Shown one piece after another: positions 9,542-19,943 of a stretch of DNA of 64,000 bases. Origin of the DNA: Rhizobium bangladeshense. Its GTDB lineage: Bacteria > Pseudomonadota > Alphaproteobacteria > Rhizobiales > Rhizobiaceae. The position numbers and the translations under genes are program-made. Positions within the stretch are counted from its first letter, which is position 1; each line of letters opens with the position of its first letter. The stretch spans positions 189,001 through 253,000 of the forward strand of contig NZ_CP071612.1 of the NCBI RefSeq assembly GCF_017357245.1, given 5' to 3'. The notes under the pieces were generated by a model that was given only the letters and a program-made list of their open reading frames with translations, did not search any database and had not been told where the DNA came from.

Positions 9542-9631
9542 TGGCGGACAGGGAGGGATTCGAACCCTCGGTACGCTTTCACGTACACACGCGTTCCAGG
9601 CGTGCGCCTTAAACCACTCGGCCACCTGTCC
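9542..9631 (-). tRNA. tRNA-Ser (anticodon GGA)
   Basis: A 90-nucleotide class II tRNA on the - strand with encoded CCA (9542-9544). The acceptor stem GGACAGG / CCTGTCC (9625-9631 with 9546-9552), an anticodon stem CACGC / GCGTG enclosing CTGGAAC, a long variable arm GTACG / CGTAC and a GAGGG / CCCTC T arm around TTCGAAT are all present. The GGA anticodon reads UCC and UCU. The IS begins 17 bases beyond its 3' end, and no hairpin terminator is visible between them. Confidence 0.97.
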
Positions 9632-9858
9632 TTTGGCGTTCGCGCCCGGATAGGAGCAAATCGTCGGAACGGCGCGATATATACCGATGAATTTTTGCCG
9701 ATCAACCCAAATCTAACAGTTTTTTGACTTCTTCCGATAAAACTCCCCTCGGCCCATCCCATTGTGCTTCACCTCATCGATGACTATGTATTTCTCAAGG
9801 TGGAGAATGGCGCGGGTTCGCCGGAATTACCCGGCATATCGAAGCGTCGGAGGAATTG

Positions 9859-10176
9859 ATGCGTTTCCTGTTGCGTCTGGCGAGTCTTGTCGCGCTTGCG
9901 GCGGCCGTTATTGCCGGGACCATCGATTCGATCCAATCGGTTGCCGCCTCCGCCGTGGTGATGACGCCGATGTCGGATGCCTGGCAGGATGTGAGCCCCG
10001 AGACGCTGACGTCGCTGCAATCCGCGCTTTCCTACTATATCCACCCGCGGTTCTACGCCTTCATCTTTCATTGGCTGATGCTCCAGCCAGCCTTCGCGGT
10101 ATTTCTGGCGGTCGCGCTGCTTCTCTGGATGATCGGTTATAAGAAGCCACAGGTATCGGGCCGCTTCATCGCATAG
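9859..10176 (+). CDS. Conserved membrane protein of unknown function
   Basis: A 105-residue protein with two hydrophobic segments. The N-terminal one (about residues 3-22, LLRLASLVALAAAVIAGTI) could be a membrane anchor, and a C-terminal segment (about 68-94) ends in a basic tail (YKKP). The middle part (about 25-60) carries a repeated Ser/Thr-rich stretch and should lie in the periplasm if both segments span the membrane. GGAGGA is placed well before the ATG. It starts about 230 bases beyond the 5' side of tRNA-Ser and is oriented away from it. No function is proposed. Confidence 0.7.
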   Translation: MRFLLRLASLVALAAAVIAGTIDSIQSVAASAVVMTPMSDAWQDVSPETLTSLQSALSYYIHPRFYAFIFHWLMLQPAFAVFLAVALLLWMIGYKKPQVSGRFIA

Positions 10177-10494
10177 CGAACTCTGCTTGAGCCGGCGCGG
10201 CGCGGCGAAAGCTGCTGCGCATGGGGTCTCCCGTGTCCTTGGCACCTGCCGGCGGATTGGCTGGAAAATCAGCACCCGCGATGGGCAACTGTTCAAAAAA
10301 TCAGCCGGGAAGAACTGATTTTCGGCAATCGCTGCAAATCTTTACCAGCCGAAAAATTTCTGGTGAATTTTTCCGTGAGCCATGCAAGGATGCGCGCAGC
10401 CAGGCCTCCGGGGGAGGTCGGTGGTTCCGCAGACATGTCCGAAAAGGGCTTGCGGGAGGACCCCAAACAAATAGCAACAACAGGGCTGCAACTC
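10177..10494. other. Intergenic leader of the nucleoside transporter operon
   Basis: 318 bases that hold no convincing gene and must contain the promoter of the BMP-type binding protein gene. Two dyads are visible: AAAATCAG / CTGATTTT (10297-10304, 10315-10322) and AAAAATT / AATTTTT (10352-10358, 10366-10372). The first could be a weak terminator for the upstream gene or an operator. The reading frame of the binding protein remains open back to 10363, but that segment lacks the signal peptide pattern expected at a start. Confidence 0.5.
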
Positions 10495-11487
10495 ATGAAA
10501 AAATCCCTTCTCACCCTTCTTGCCATGGCTGCCATGTCGACGACGGCGCTCGCCGCCGATGTCAAGCCGGCGCTGGTTTACGGCACTGGCGGGAAGTTCG
10601 ATAAGTCTTTCAACGAAGCGGCCTATAACGGTGCCGAGAAGTTCAAGGCCGAAACCGGCATCGCCTATCGCGACTTCGAGCCGACTGGCGATACGCAGGG
10701 CGAACAGGCCATCCGCAACTTCGCAAGCCGCGGTTTCAATCCGGTGGTTGCCGTTTCCTTCGCCTGGACTTCGGCCATCGAGAAGGTCGCAGCCGAATTC
10801 CCCGACACCAAGTTCGTCATCGTCGACTCCGTGGTCGAGAAGCCGAACGTCCGCTCAGTCGTCTACAAGGAAGAAGAAGGCTCCTATCTCGTCGGTATTC
10901 TCGCTGGCATGGCATCCAAGACCGGCAAGGTCGGCTTCGTCGGCGGCATGGACATTCCGCTGATCCGCAAGTTCGAATGTGGCTATGAGCAGGGCGCGCG
11001 CGCCGCCAAGGCCGATATCCAGGTTTTCCAGAACATGACCGGCACCACCGGTGCGGCCTGGAATGACCCGGTTCGCGGCGGCGAGCTCACCAAGAACCAG
11101 ATCGACCAGGGCGCCGATGTCATCTACGCGGCAGCCGGCGCCACAGGCCTCGGCGTGCTGCAGACTGCCGCCGACAATAAGAAGCTGTCGATCGGCGTCG
11201 ACTCCAACCAGAACCATCTGCATCCGGGCTCGGTCCTGACCTCGATGGTCAAGCGCGTCGACCTCGCCGTCTACAACGCCTACACCGACACCAAGAACGA
11301 TAAGTTCACCGGAGGCGTCCAGGCGCTCGGCGTCAAGGAAGACGGTGTCGGCGCCGCGATCGACGACAACAACAAGTCGTTGATTACGCCGGAAATGCAG
11401 GCCGCCGTCGATAAGGCCAAGGCCGATATCATTGCCGGAACCGTCAAGGTTCACGATTATACCACGGACAACGCTTGCCCGAAGTGA
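10495..11487 (+). CDS. BMP-family nucleoside-binding protein of an ABC importer
   Basis: A 330-residue periplasmic binding protein of the BMP/PnrA family, which binds purine and pyrimidine nucleosides. The signal peptide spans residues 1-21 (MKKSLLTLLAMAAMSTTALAA) with a signal peptidase I type cut, and there is no lipobox cysteine. The 'GKFDKSFNEAAYNGAEKF' region opens the first lobe, and 'IGVDSNQNHL' is the typical ligand-side block near residue 240. ATG 10495 was chosen because it begins this signal peptide. A hairpin terminator lies between it and the ATPase gene, which would make the binding protein more abundant than the membrane parts. The nucleoside salvage genes downstream support the substrate. 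Confidence 0.9.
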   Translation: MKKSLLTLLAMAAMSTTALAADVKPALVYGTGGKFDKSFNEAAYNGAEKFKAETGIAYRDFEPTGDTQGEQAIRNFASRGFNPVVAVSFAWTSAIEKVAAEFPDTKFVIVDSVVEKPNVRSVVYKEEEGSYLVGILAGMASKTGKVGFVGGMDIPLIRKFECGYEQGARAAKADIQVFQNMTGTTGAAWNDPVRGGELTKNQIDQGADVIYAAAGATGLGVLQTAADNKKLSIGVDSNQNHLHPGSVLTSMVKRVDLAVYNAYTDTKNDKFTGGVQALGVKEDGVGAAIDDNNKSLITPEMQAAVDKAKADIIAGTVKVHDYTTDNACPK

Positions 11488-11519
11488 CCCGCGCCCTGAT
11501 GTAATCGACGATTGAGATC

Positions 11520-11558
11520 GGGCGTATGGCGGAGGGGATTTTCGCCATGCGCCCTTTT
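11520..11558 (+). terminator. Intercistronic terminator / attenuator between binding protein and ATPase
   Basis: A 12-base-pair stem with one G-T pair (11520-11531 with 11543-11554) and a 11-base loop is followed by TTTTCT. It lies within a transporter operon, so partial read-through is expected. Confidence 0.75.
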
Positions 11559-11575
11559 CTTATTTGGAGCCTGTA

Positions 11576-13087
11576 GTGACAGATAAGCCCGCTATCGAGC
11601 TTGTCGGCATCGATAAGAAATTCGGTGCCGTCCATGCCAACAAGGACATCAACCTCACCGTTGCCAAGGGGACGATCCACGGCATCATCGGTGAAAACGG
11701 CGCCGGCAAATCGACGCTGATGTCGATCATCTATGGTTTTTATCACGCCGACAGCGGCGAGATCCGCGTCAACGGCAATCCCGTCACCATCCGTGACAGC
11801 CAGGCGGCGATCGCCGCCGGCATCGGCATGGTGCACCAACATTTCATGCTGGTTGATAATTTTACCGTGCTCGAGAATGTCATGCTCGGCGCAGAAGGCG
11901 GTTCGCTGCTGGCACGAGGCGTTGCATCGGCGCGCGCCGAGCTCAAGCGGCTGGAAACGGAGTACGGCCTCGAGGTCGATCCGGATGCGCTGATCGAAGA
12001 GCTTCCGGTTGGCCTGCAGCAGCGCGTCGAAATCCTCAAAGCCATGTACCGCGGCGCTGAAATCCTGATCCTCGACGAACCCACGGGCGTGCTGACGCCG
12101 GCAGAAGCCGATCACCTCTTCCGCATCCTCAAGGTGCTGCGCGACCAGGGCAAGACGATCATTCTGATCACCCATAAGCTGCGGGAGATCATGGCGATCA
12201 CCGATACGGTTTCCGTCATGCGCCGCGGCGAGATGGTCGCGACCCGCAAGACGGCGGAAACGACGGTGGAGGAGCTTGCCGAGCTGATGGTCGGCCGCCG
12301 CGTGCTGCTGCGCGTGCAGAAGGGGGAGGGCAATCCGGGGACAGCCGTGCTCGCCGTGCGCAATCTTACGGTTAAGGACAATCGCGGCGTTACCATGGTC
12401 GACAACGTCTCCTTCGACGTGCGCGCCGGCGAGATCGTCGGCATTGCCGGTGTTGCCGGCAACGGCCAGTCCGAATTGCTGGAGGCTATTGCCGGCATCC
12501 GCAAGCCCACCTCCGGTGAGATTCTTCTCGACGGCCAAACGATCGACAAGGCCGATCCCGCCCGCCTGCGCGATCTCGGCCTTGCCCATATTCCCGAAGA
12601 CCGCCACCACATGGGGCTGGTGCTGAAATTCGAGGAGTATGAAAACTCGGTGCTCGGCTACCACCGTCGTGCTGGCTACAGCAAAGGCCCGCTGCTCGAT
12701 CTCGAAGCGATCCGCAAGGACGCGATGGAGAAGATTGAAAAATACGACATCCGCCCGCCGAATCCGCGGCTGAAGACGGCGAATTTCTCTGGCGGCAATC
12801 AGCAGAAGATCGTCGTCGCCCGCGAGATCGAACGCGATCCGAAGATGCTGATCATCGGCCAGCCGACGCGCGGTGTCGATATCGGCGCCATCGAATTCAT
12901 TCACCGCCGGATCATCGAGATGCGCGATGCGGGCAAGGCGATCCTGCTCGTCTCCGTCGAACTTGACGAGATCCGCGCCCTTTCAGACCGTATCCTTGTC
13001 ATGTTTGCCGGCCACGTCGTCGGCGAGAAGACGCCCGATGCCGGTGAACAGACCCTCGGCCTGATGATGGCCGGCATTGCCGCGTGA
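11576..13087 (+). CDS. Nucleoside ABC transporter ATP-binding protein (two cassettes)
   Basis: A 503-residue ATPase with two cassettes, of the sugar/nucleoside class (RbsA, NupO). Cassette one has Walker A GENGAGKS near residues 39-46 and '[17 protein letters not shown]', a block I associate with ATPases paired with BMP-type binding proteins. Cassette two has a degenerate Walker A (GVAGNGQS) with signature FSGGNQQK, as is normal for this class. The GTG at 11576 follows TTTGGAG with suitable spacing; the TTG at 11564 overlaps that site and is less likely. It powers the two permeases that follow directly. Confidence 0.92.
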   Translation: MTDKPAIELVGIDKKFGAVHANKDINLTVAKGTIHGIIGENGAGKSTLMSIIYGFYHADSGEIRVNGNPVTIRDSQAAIAAGIGMVHQHFMLVDNFTVLENVMLGAEGGSLLARGVASARAELKRLETEYGLEVDPDALIEELPVGLQQRVEILKAMYRGAEILILDEPTGVLTPAEADHLFRILKVLRDQGKTIILITHKLREIMAITDTVSVMRRGEMVATRKTAETTVEELAELMVGRRVLLRVQKGEGNPGTAVLAVRNLTVKDNRGVTMVDNVSFDVRAGEIVGIAGVAGNGQSELLEAIAGIRKPTSGEILLDGQTIDKADPARLRDLGLAHIPEDRHHMGLVLKFEEYENSVLGYHRRAGYSKGPLLDLEAIRKDAMEKIEKYDIRPPNPRLKTANFSGGNQQKIVVAREIERDPKMLIIGQPTRGVDIGAIEFIHRRIIEMRDAGKAILLVSVELDEIRALSDRILVMFAGHVVGEKTPDAGEQTLGLMMAGIAA

Positions 13088-13094
13088 GGCCTTT

Positions 13095-14197
13095 ATGAGC
13101 ACTGCTTCCGTTCCGCTGCCAAATTGGATCAGTTATGGCCTGATCCCGCTTCTGAATCTTCTCGTTGCCTTCCTGATTTCCGGCTTCGTCGTCTGGCTGA
13201 TCGGCGAGAGCCCGCTTGCCGCACTTTCATTGCTGATCGAGGGCGCCTTTGGCAGTGGCGAAGGTGTCGGTTTCACGCTCTACTATGCGACGAGCTTCAT
13301 CTTCACCGGCCTTTCCGTGGCTGTCGCCATTCATGCCGGTCTCTTCAACATCGGCTCCGAAGGCCAGGCCTATATCGGCGGTCTCGGCTGTGCACTGGTA
13401 GCCCTGGCGCTCGACAATTATGTGCCCTGGTATGTGACGATGCCGATCGCCATCGTCGGCGCCGGAATCTTTGGCGCAGCCTGGGCCTTCATTCCCGCTT
13501 TCCTGCAGGCCAAGCGCGGTAGCCACATCGTCATTACGACAATCATGTTCAACTACATTGCCGCCGCTCTCATGGTCTACCTGCTGGTGCACGTGCTGAT
13601 CGTGCCGGGCAAGATGGCGCCGGAAACCCGCACATTCCTTGAGGGGGACAGCTTCCGAAGCTTGGCTGGGTGATGAGCATCTTCGGCAGTAAGCTGGGTG
13701 CCGCACCCTTCAACGTCTCCTTCATCATCGCCCTTCTTGCCGCCTGGTTTGTCTGGATCCTCATCTGGCGCACCAAGCTCGGCTTCGAGATGCGCACACT
13801 CGGCGTGAGCTCGACGGCGGCTGAGTATGCCGGTATTCCTTACGCACGCACCGTCATCATCGCCATGCTGCTGTCCGGCGCGCTCGCCGGAATGATGGCA
13901 CTCAATCCCGTCATGGGCTCATCCGCTCGTCTGCAGGTGGAGTTCGTCGGCGGCGCGGGCTTCGTCGGCATCGCCGTATCGCTGATGGGCCGGAACCATC
14001 CGCTCGGGATCATTTTCGCAGCGATCCTCTTCGGCACTCTCTATCAGGGTGGGGACTGGATCTCTTTCGAAATGCCGAACATTACCCGGGAAATGATCCT
14101 CGTCATCCAGGGCCTGGTCATCCTGTTCGCCGGCGCACTGGAATATATGTTCCGGCCGGCGATGGTGCACCTCTACCAACAGTTCGTGCGGGCTTGA
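13095..14197 (+). pseudogene. Nucleoside ABC transporter permease 1, broken by a one-base frameshift
   Basis: Two reading frames together make one permease. The first (from ATG 13095) runs through about 190 residues with membrane segments and the 'FNIGSEGQAYIGG' block, then stops at 13671-13673. The second frame covers the rest, ending at 14197. Around 13643-13647 there is a run of five G bases; adding one G restores a continuous reading of about 367 residues, with E-G-G-Q-L-P-K-L-G-W-V-M at the junction, which is the family's normal length. A real deletion, a base-calling error or phase variation by slippage could each explain it. Without this permease the importer should not work. The other genes of the operon are intact. 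Confidence 0.8.
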
Positions 14198-14207
14198 GGA
14201 GCGGACG

Positions 14208-15179
14208 ATGGATTACTACGACATCTTCATCAATGTCCTCAGCTCGACGGTTCGGCTCTCCATCCCGCTGATCTTTACCGCGCTCGCCGGGCTGTTTTCC
14301 GAGCGCGCGGGTGTTTTCGATATCGGCCTCGAAGGCAAGATGCTGGGATCGGCCTTCGCCGCCGCCTGCGTGGCCTATCTCACCGGTTCGGCCTGGCTCG
14401 GGCTCGGTGCCGGCATCGTCTGTTCGGTGGCGCTGAGCCTTGTGCACGGCTTTGCCTCGATCACCAATCGCGGCAACCAGATCGTATCGGGTGTCGCGAT
14501 CAACTTCTTTATCGCGGGTATTACCATCGTGCTCGGCCAGGCCTGGTTCGGCCAGGGCGGGCGCACGCCGCAGTTGCCGCCGGAGGCGCGCTTCGCGCCG
14601 ATCATCCTGCCGGGTGCCGATGCCGTCCGTGACATACCGATCGTCGGTCCGCTCTATGCCAACGTCATATCGGGCAACAACATACTCACCTATCTCGCTT
14701 TCCTCGCCGTGCCCTTCTCTTGGTGGGTGCTTTACCGCACGCGCTTCGGCCTCAGGCTGCGCGCCGTCGGCGAAAATCCGGGCGCGGTCGATACGGCAGG
14801 CATTTCGGTCGCCTGGCTGCGCTATCGCGCGGTGATGTGCGCCGGTATTCTCTGCGGCTTTGCCGGCACCTATCTCGCGATCGCCCAGTCCGCCGCCTTC
14901 ATCAAGGACATGTCTGCCGGCAAGGGCTATATAGCGCTGGCGGCGCTGGTCTTTGCCAAGTGGAAGCCGGTACCGGTCATGTTCGCCTGCCTGCTCTTCG
15001 GCTTCCTCGATGCTTTGGCGAACTTCATGCAGGGCAAGCAGGTGCCGCTGGTCGGTGAAGTGCCGGTCCAGGTCTTCCAGGCGCTGCCCTATATCCTGAC
15101 CTGCATCCTGCTTGCCGGCTTCATCGGTGTCGCAATTCCGCCGAAGGCCGGCGGTGTGCCCTATACCAAGGAACGTTGA
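14208..15179 (+). CDS. Nucleoside ABC transporter permease 2
   Basis: A 323-residue inner-membrane permease of the BPD_transp_2 class (NupQ-like), with eight or so hydrophobic segments. The 'ERAGVFDIGLEGKMLGSA' block near residues 32-49 is strongly typical of BMP-system permeases. TTGAGGAGC precedes the ATG. It starts ten bases after the end of the frameshifted first permease and should form a heterodimer with it. The cdd gene starts two bases after its stop. Confidence 0.92.
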   Translation: MDYYDIFINVLSSTVRLSIPLIFTALAGLFSERAGVFDIGLEGKMLGSAFAAACVAYLTGSAWLGLGAGIVCSVALSLVHGFASITNRGNQIVSGVAINFFIAGITIVLGQAWFGQGGRTPQLPPEARFAPIILPGADAVRDIPIVGPLYANVISGNNILTYLAFLAVPFSWWVLYRTRFGLRLRAVGENPGAVDTAGISVAWLRYRAVMCAGILCGFAGTYLAIAQSAAFIKDMSAGKGYIALAALVFAKWKPVPVMFACLLFGFLDALANFMQGKQVPLVGEVPVQVFQALPYILTCILLAGFIGVAIPPKAGGVPYTKER

Positions 15180-15181
15180 TC

Positions 15182-15567
15182 ATGTCCCACGACCTGTTCG
15201 AAGCCGCTCGCGGCGCCATGGCCTTTGCGCACGCCCCCTATTCGAAGTTCCCAGTCGGTGCGGCAATCCGCGCCGACGACGGCAAGATCTATACGGGCGC
15301 CAACATCGAAAACCTCTCCTTCCCGCAAGGATGGTGCGCCGAGCCGACGGCGATCAGCGCCATGATCATGGGCGGCGCCCGGAAGATCGTCGAAATGGCC
15401 GTCATCGCCGAGAAGCTGCCGCTCTGCCCGCCCTGCGGCGGCTGCCGCCAGAAGATCTCCGAATTCGCCTCCAAGGACACGAAGATCTACCTCTGCGACG
15501 AGGCGGGCGTGAAGAAGACCATGACGATGGAAGAGCTTCTTCCCTTCAGTTTTGAGACGGAACTCGG

Positions 15568-15571
<4 letters not shown>
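15182..15571 (+). CDS. cdd: Cytidine deaminase
   Basis: A 129-residue enzyme of the small homotetrameric type. It deaminates cytidine and deoxycytidine to uridine and deoxyuridine in the cytosol. The zinc ligands are C52 (in GWCAEPTA), C85 and C88 (in CPPCGGC), and E54 is the proton shuttle. ATG 15182 is preferred to the TTG at 15176 because that codon overlaps the permease stop. The last four bases overlap the next gene (ATGA). It provides uridine-type substrates for deoA and the uracil that upp rescues. Confidence 0.95.
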
Positions 15572-16369
<798 letters not shown>

Positions 16370-16377
<8 letters not shown>

Positions 16378-17146
16378 CCATTCCATCCGGGAAACGGCGG
16401 CGGTCGCCCTTTCCCTTCTCGACCTCACCAATTTGAAGGATGATTGCACTGAGGCGCAAATAGACGTGCTCTGCGCCCGCGCTCAGACCCCTTACGGCAA
16501 CAGCGCCGCGATCTGCATCTGGCCGCGTTTCGTCGCCCATGCCCGTAATATTCTCGGTGCCGGCCATGCCGTGCGGATCGCAACCGTCGTCAATTTCCCG
16601 GCAGGCGATATGGAAGTGGCCGACGTCGCCGCTGAAACCCGCGAGGCGATCGCCGATGGCGCCGATGAGATCGATCTGGTCATTCCCTACCGCAAGCTCA
16701 TATCAGGCAATGAGGAGGCAGTGACCGACATGGTCAAGGCTGTGCGCGCCGAATGTGCCGGTCCCGTCCTGCTGAAGGTGATCATCGAGACCGGCGAGTT
16801 GAAGGATGCGGCATTGATCCGCCGTGCCTCCGAACTCGCCATTGAAGCCTGCGCGGATTTCATCAAGACGTCCACAGGCAAGGTCGCCGTCAACGCGACT
16901 CTCGAGGCCGCCGACATCATGATCCGGGCCATTCGTGAAAGTGGGCGCAAGGTCGGCTTCAAACCGGCTGGCGGCATCGGCTCGGTGGCCGATGCGGCGC
17001 TCTATCTGAGCCTTGCCGAAACTATCATGGCGCCGGACTGGGCGATGCCCTCGACCTTTCGCTTCGGCGCTTCCGGCCTGCTCGACGACATACTGGCGGT
17101 CCTGAATGGAGCGCAGCCGGCGCAGGCTGCGGCGTCGAGCTACTGA
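16370..17146 (+). CDS. deoC: Deoxyribose-phosphate aldolase
   Basis: A 258-residue class I aldolase that splits 2-deoxyribose-5-phosphate into glyceraldehyde-3-phosphate and acetaldehyde. K166 in DFIKTSTGK is the Schiff-base lysine, K198 in GFKPAGGI the proton-relay lysine, and D102 in IDLVIPY completes the active site. The start follows GGAGGAAGC and lies inside the end of punA. It receives deoxyribose-5-phosphate made by deoB from the products of punA and deoA. The deoA start follows one base after its stop. Confidence 0.95.
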
Positions 17147-17147
17147 G

Positions 17148-18455
17148 ATGATTCCGCAGGAGATCATCCGACGTAAACGCGACGGCGAGGAACTCGACGC
17201 CGCCGATATCAGATCCTTCATCGCCGCGCTCGCCGCCGGTCGGCTGTCCGAAGGCCAGATCGGCGCCTTCGCCATGGCCGTCTGGTTCAAGGGCATGTCC
17301 CGCGAGGAAATCGTGGCCCTGACGCTGGCGATGGCCGACTCGGGAGATAGGCTGGAGTGGGCCGATATCGACCGCCCGATAGCCGACAAACATTCGACCG
17401 GGGGCGTCGGCGACAATGTCTCGCTGATGTTGGCGCCGATCGCGGCGGCCTGCGGCCTCGCCGTTCCGATGATCTCAGGGCGCGGCCTCGGCCATACCGG
17501 CGGCACGCTCGACAAGCTCGAATCCATTCCCGGCTATACGATCACCCCCGATGCGGACCTTTTCCACAGGGCCGTCAAGCAGGCGGGATGCGCCATTATC
17601 GGCCAGACAGGGACCTTGGCGCCCGCCGACGGCAGGCTTTATGCCGTGCGCGATGTAACCGCCACCGTCGATTCCATTCCGCTCATCACCGCTTCGATCC
17701 TGTCTAAGAAGCTCGCGGCCGGACTCCAGACGCTGGTGCTCGACGTCAAGGTCGGCAACGGCGCCTTCATGGCTGAACGAGGTCAGGCGGAGATGCTGGC
17801 GCAATCCCTGGTCCAGGTTGCCAATGGTGCCGGCGTGAAGACCTCCGCCTTGATCACCGCTATGAATGAGCCGCTTGCCGATAGCGCCGGCAATGCCGTC
17901 GAGATACGCAACTGCCTGGATTTCCTGGCGGGCAGGAAGACTGGCACTCGGCTCGAGACCGTGGTTTTTGCCCTTGCCGCCGAGATGCTGGTGAAATCGG
18001 GCATTGCCGCGTCCTCTGATGAAGCCGATGGGATGGCGCGCCGAGCCCTGTCGTCGGGACAGGCGGCCGAAGTCTTCGGACGTATGGTTTCCATGCTCGG
18101 CGGACCGGCCGATCTCGTCGAAAATCCGCAGAAATACCTGGCCAGGGCGCCTGTCGAAAAAGAAGTCCGGGCCGCCAGGTCGGGCTGGCTTGCCGACTGC
18201 GACGCTCGCGGTATCGGCATCTGCGTCATAGATCTCGGCGGTGGTCGCCGGCATCCGGCAGATCGCATCGATCATCGCGTCGGTTTCTCCGGCCTACTGC
18301 CTCTTGGCACCCGGGTGAATGCGGGCAACCCGATCGCCGTCGTTCACGCTGCCGACGAAGCCGCGGCGGAAGAAGCAGCTGCGGCCCTGGCCGCTCATTA
18401 CCGCATCGCTGACGACAAGCCCGAATTGGCCCCTGTCATTGCAGGCCTGATCTGA
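17148..18455 (+). CDS. deoA: Thymidine/pyrimidine-nucleoside phosphorylase
   Basis: A 435-residue member of the thymidine phosphorylase family, converting thymidine or deoxyuridine plus phosphate into base and deoxyribose-1-phosphate. The phosphate-binding 'KHSTGGVGD' (about 82-90) and the family signature 'GRGLGHTGGTLDKLE' (about 109-123) are intact. The frame is open to 17106, but ATG 17148 lies one base after the deoC stop and gives the usual N-terminus 'MIPQEIIRRKRDGEEL'. It is the last gene of the + strand salvage operon; a convergent gene begins six bases beyond its end. Confidence 0.95.
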   Translation: MIPQEIIRRKRDGEELDAADIRSFIAALAAGRLSEGQIGAFAMAVWFKGMSREEIVALTLAMADSGDRLEWADIDRPIADKHSTGGVGDNVSLMLAPIAAACGLAVPMISGRGLGHTGGTLDKLESIPGYTITPDADLFHRAVKQAGCAIIGQTGTLAPADGRLYAVRDVTATVDSIPLITASILSKKLAAGLQTLVLDVKVGNGAFMAERGQAEMLAQSLVQVANGAGVKTSALITAMNEPLADSAGNAVEIRNCLDFLAGRKTGTRLETVVFALAAEMLVKSGIAASSDEADGMARRALSSGQAAEVFGRMVSMLGGPADLVENPQKYLARAPVEKEVRAARSGWLADCDARGIGICVIDLGGGRRHPADRIDHRVGFSGLLPLGTRVNAGNPIAVVHAADEAAAEEAAAALAAHYRIADDKPELAPVIAGLI

Positions 18456-18461
18456 TGCGCT

Positions 18462-18995
18462 TTATTGTTTGAGGCTGAGCGAGCGGTCGGCGACGGAATA
18501 GGAGGCAAGCTTCTGCAGGAAGCTCATGCCGATCAGCGTGGTCGTCAGCGCGTCATCCTTCAGGACGAAGGCCTCGACATTCCGGACGCGGATGCTGCCG
18601 ATTTCGACACGGTCGAGGGTCACATGCGCGGCCTTCGTCTGGCCGTTCGCCGTGTTGACACTATAGCGGAAGTCGAGCTGGTTTGCCGTGAAGCCGAGCC
18701 GGCGGGCGAGTGCTTCGTTGAGGGCGACATAGGTGGCGCCGGTATCGATCAGCCCCGGCACCGGCTTACCGTTGATCTTGAAGCTACCGGTATAGTGTCC
18801 TTGAGCATCCGCCTGCAGGCGGATCGTATTGCCGCCATTGGCGGGCGTCTGTGCAACGGGCCGGCTTGTGTCGGTTGAGACGTAATTGGCGGAGGGAGCG
18901 TCGGAAGGCTGCTGGCTTGCGCTTCCGAAGAAGGAAGGCACCTGTGTGGCCAGCACCGCGGCGATGCTGGCGAATATGACAGTACGAGCGAGCAT
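18462..18995 (-). CDS. Membrane-anchored retropepsin-like aspartic protease (clan AA, TIGR02281-type)
   Basis: A 177-residue protein with an N-terminal hydrophobic anchor (about residues 3-22), a Ser/Pro/Thr-rich linker (about 25-55) and a single retropepsin-like domain. The active-site triplet is D-T-G in 'GLIDTGATYVAL', with a later hydrophobic-hydrophobic-Gly block 'TLIGMSFL' as in the family. Such proteins probably dimerise to give two aspartates, as in viral proteases. Substrates are not known. The frame extends to 19043, but ATG 18995 begins the hydrophobic anchor and follows AAGGA at an acceptable distance. It converges on deoA with a six-base gap. Confidence 0.8.
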   Translation of the reverse strand: MLARTVIFASIAAVLATQVPSFFGSASQQPSDAPSANYVSTDTSRPVAQTPANGGNTIRLQADAQGHYTGSFKINGKPVPGLIDTGATYVALNEALARRLGFTANQLDFRYSVNTANGQTKAAHVTLDRVEIGSIRVRNVEAFVLKDDALTTTLIGMSFLQKLASYSVADRSLSLKQ

Positions 18996-19156
18996 GAAAC
19001 AGAAATCCTTCCTGTATAAACCCTGCTTCATGCAGGGCCTCATGCTCCCAGCTTGCTAAGCCTAAAATCCTGATAACTTGCTAAAATCGGGAGCAAAAAG
19101 GCCCGGAACAAACCGTCCGGCCATAAAGTCTTTCGATTGGTAAAGGAAGGCTGAAA

Positions 19157-19786
19157 TCATTTGGTCCCGTACATGCGGTCGCCGGCATCGCCGAGGCCCG
19201 GCATAATGTAGCCCTTCTCGTTGAGATGGCTGTCGATCGCCGCGGTGAAGACCGGAACATCGGGATGCGCCGCGCGGAAGTTGCGGATGCCCTCCGGAGC
19301 GGCGAGCAGGCAGAGGAAGCGGATATTGTGGGCGCCGCGCTCCTTGAGCTTGTCGATTGCCGCGATCGAGGAATTGCCGGTCGCCAGCATCGGGTCGACG
19401 ACGATAATCAGGCGCTCGGCTACGTCCTCCGGCGCCTTGAAGTAATACTCGACCGGCTGCAGCGTCTCGTGATCGCGGTAGACGCCGATATGCGAGACGC
19501 GGGCGGACGGCACGAGATCGAGCATGCCCTCGAGCAGCCCGTTGCCGGCGCGCAGGATCGAGGCGAAGACCAGCTTCTTGCCTTCGAGGATCGGCGAGTC
19601 CATCGTCTGCAGCGGCGTCTCGATCGTTGCCATCGTCAATTCGAGATCGCGGGTTACCTCGTAACAGAGCAGCGTGGAGATTTCGCGCAGCAGGCGCCGG
19701 AAACTCCCCGTCGATGTCTCCTTGCGTCGCATGATGGTGAGCTTGTGCTGCACAAGCGGGTGATCGATGACCGTGACGCCGTCCAT
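19157..19786 (-). CDS. upp: Uracil phosphoribosyltransferase
   Basis: A 209-residue enzyme that makes UMP from uracil and PRPP. The PRPP-binding loop is '[12 protein letters not shown]' (about 127-138) and the uracil-side '[16 protein letters not shown]' closes the protein, both intact. The reading frame has a further ATG at 19801, but the protein from 19786 has the family's standard 209 residues and a plain '[16 protein letters not shown]' start. It rescues the uracil released by deoA. It lies about 160 bases from the stop of add, on the same strand, with which it may be co-transcribed. Confidence 0.95.
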   Translation of the reverse strand: MDGVTVIDHPLVQHKLTIMRRKETSTGSFRRLLREISTLLCYEVTRDLELTMATIETPLQTMDSPILEGKKLVFASILRAGNGLLEGMLDLVPSARVSHIGVYRDHETLQPVEYYFKAPEDVAERLIIVVDPMLATGNSSIAAIDKLKERGAHNIRFLCLLAAPEGIRNFRAAHPDVPVFTAAIDSHLNEKGYIMPGLGDAGDRMYGTK

Positions 19787-19943
19787 GGGGAAGCCTTTCA
19801 TTCTTTCTATCGAATGTTTCTTTCACGGAAATCGGCCCGACCGCAAGAGCGGTGGCAAATTTGCTCCGATCTTCCCCAATGCATGTCGCCCGGAAGTGTG
19901 CAGCGGTTCCGGGATAACGGCATGCATAAAAAGACACTCATCT

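Noticed and set aside
11444..12904. 486-codon - strand frame opposite the ABC ATPase
   Set aside because: Shadow frame of a clear two-cassette ATPase; no domain recognised.
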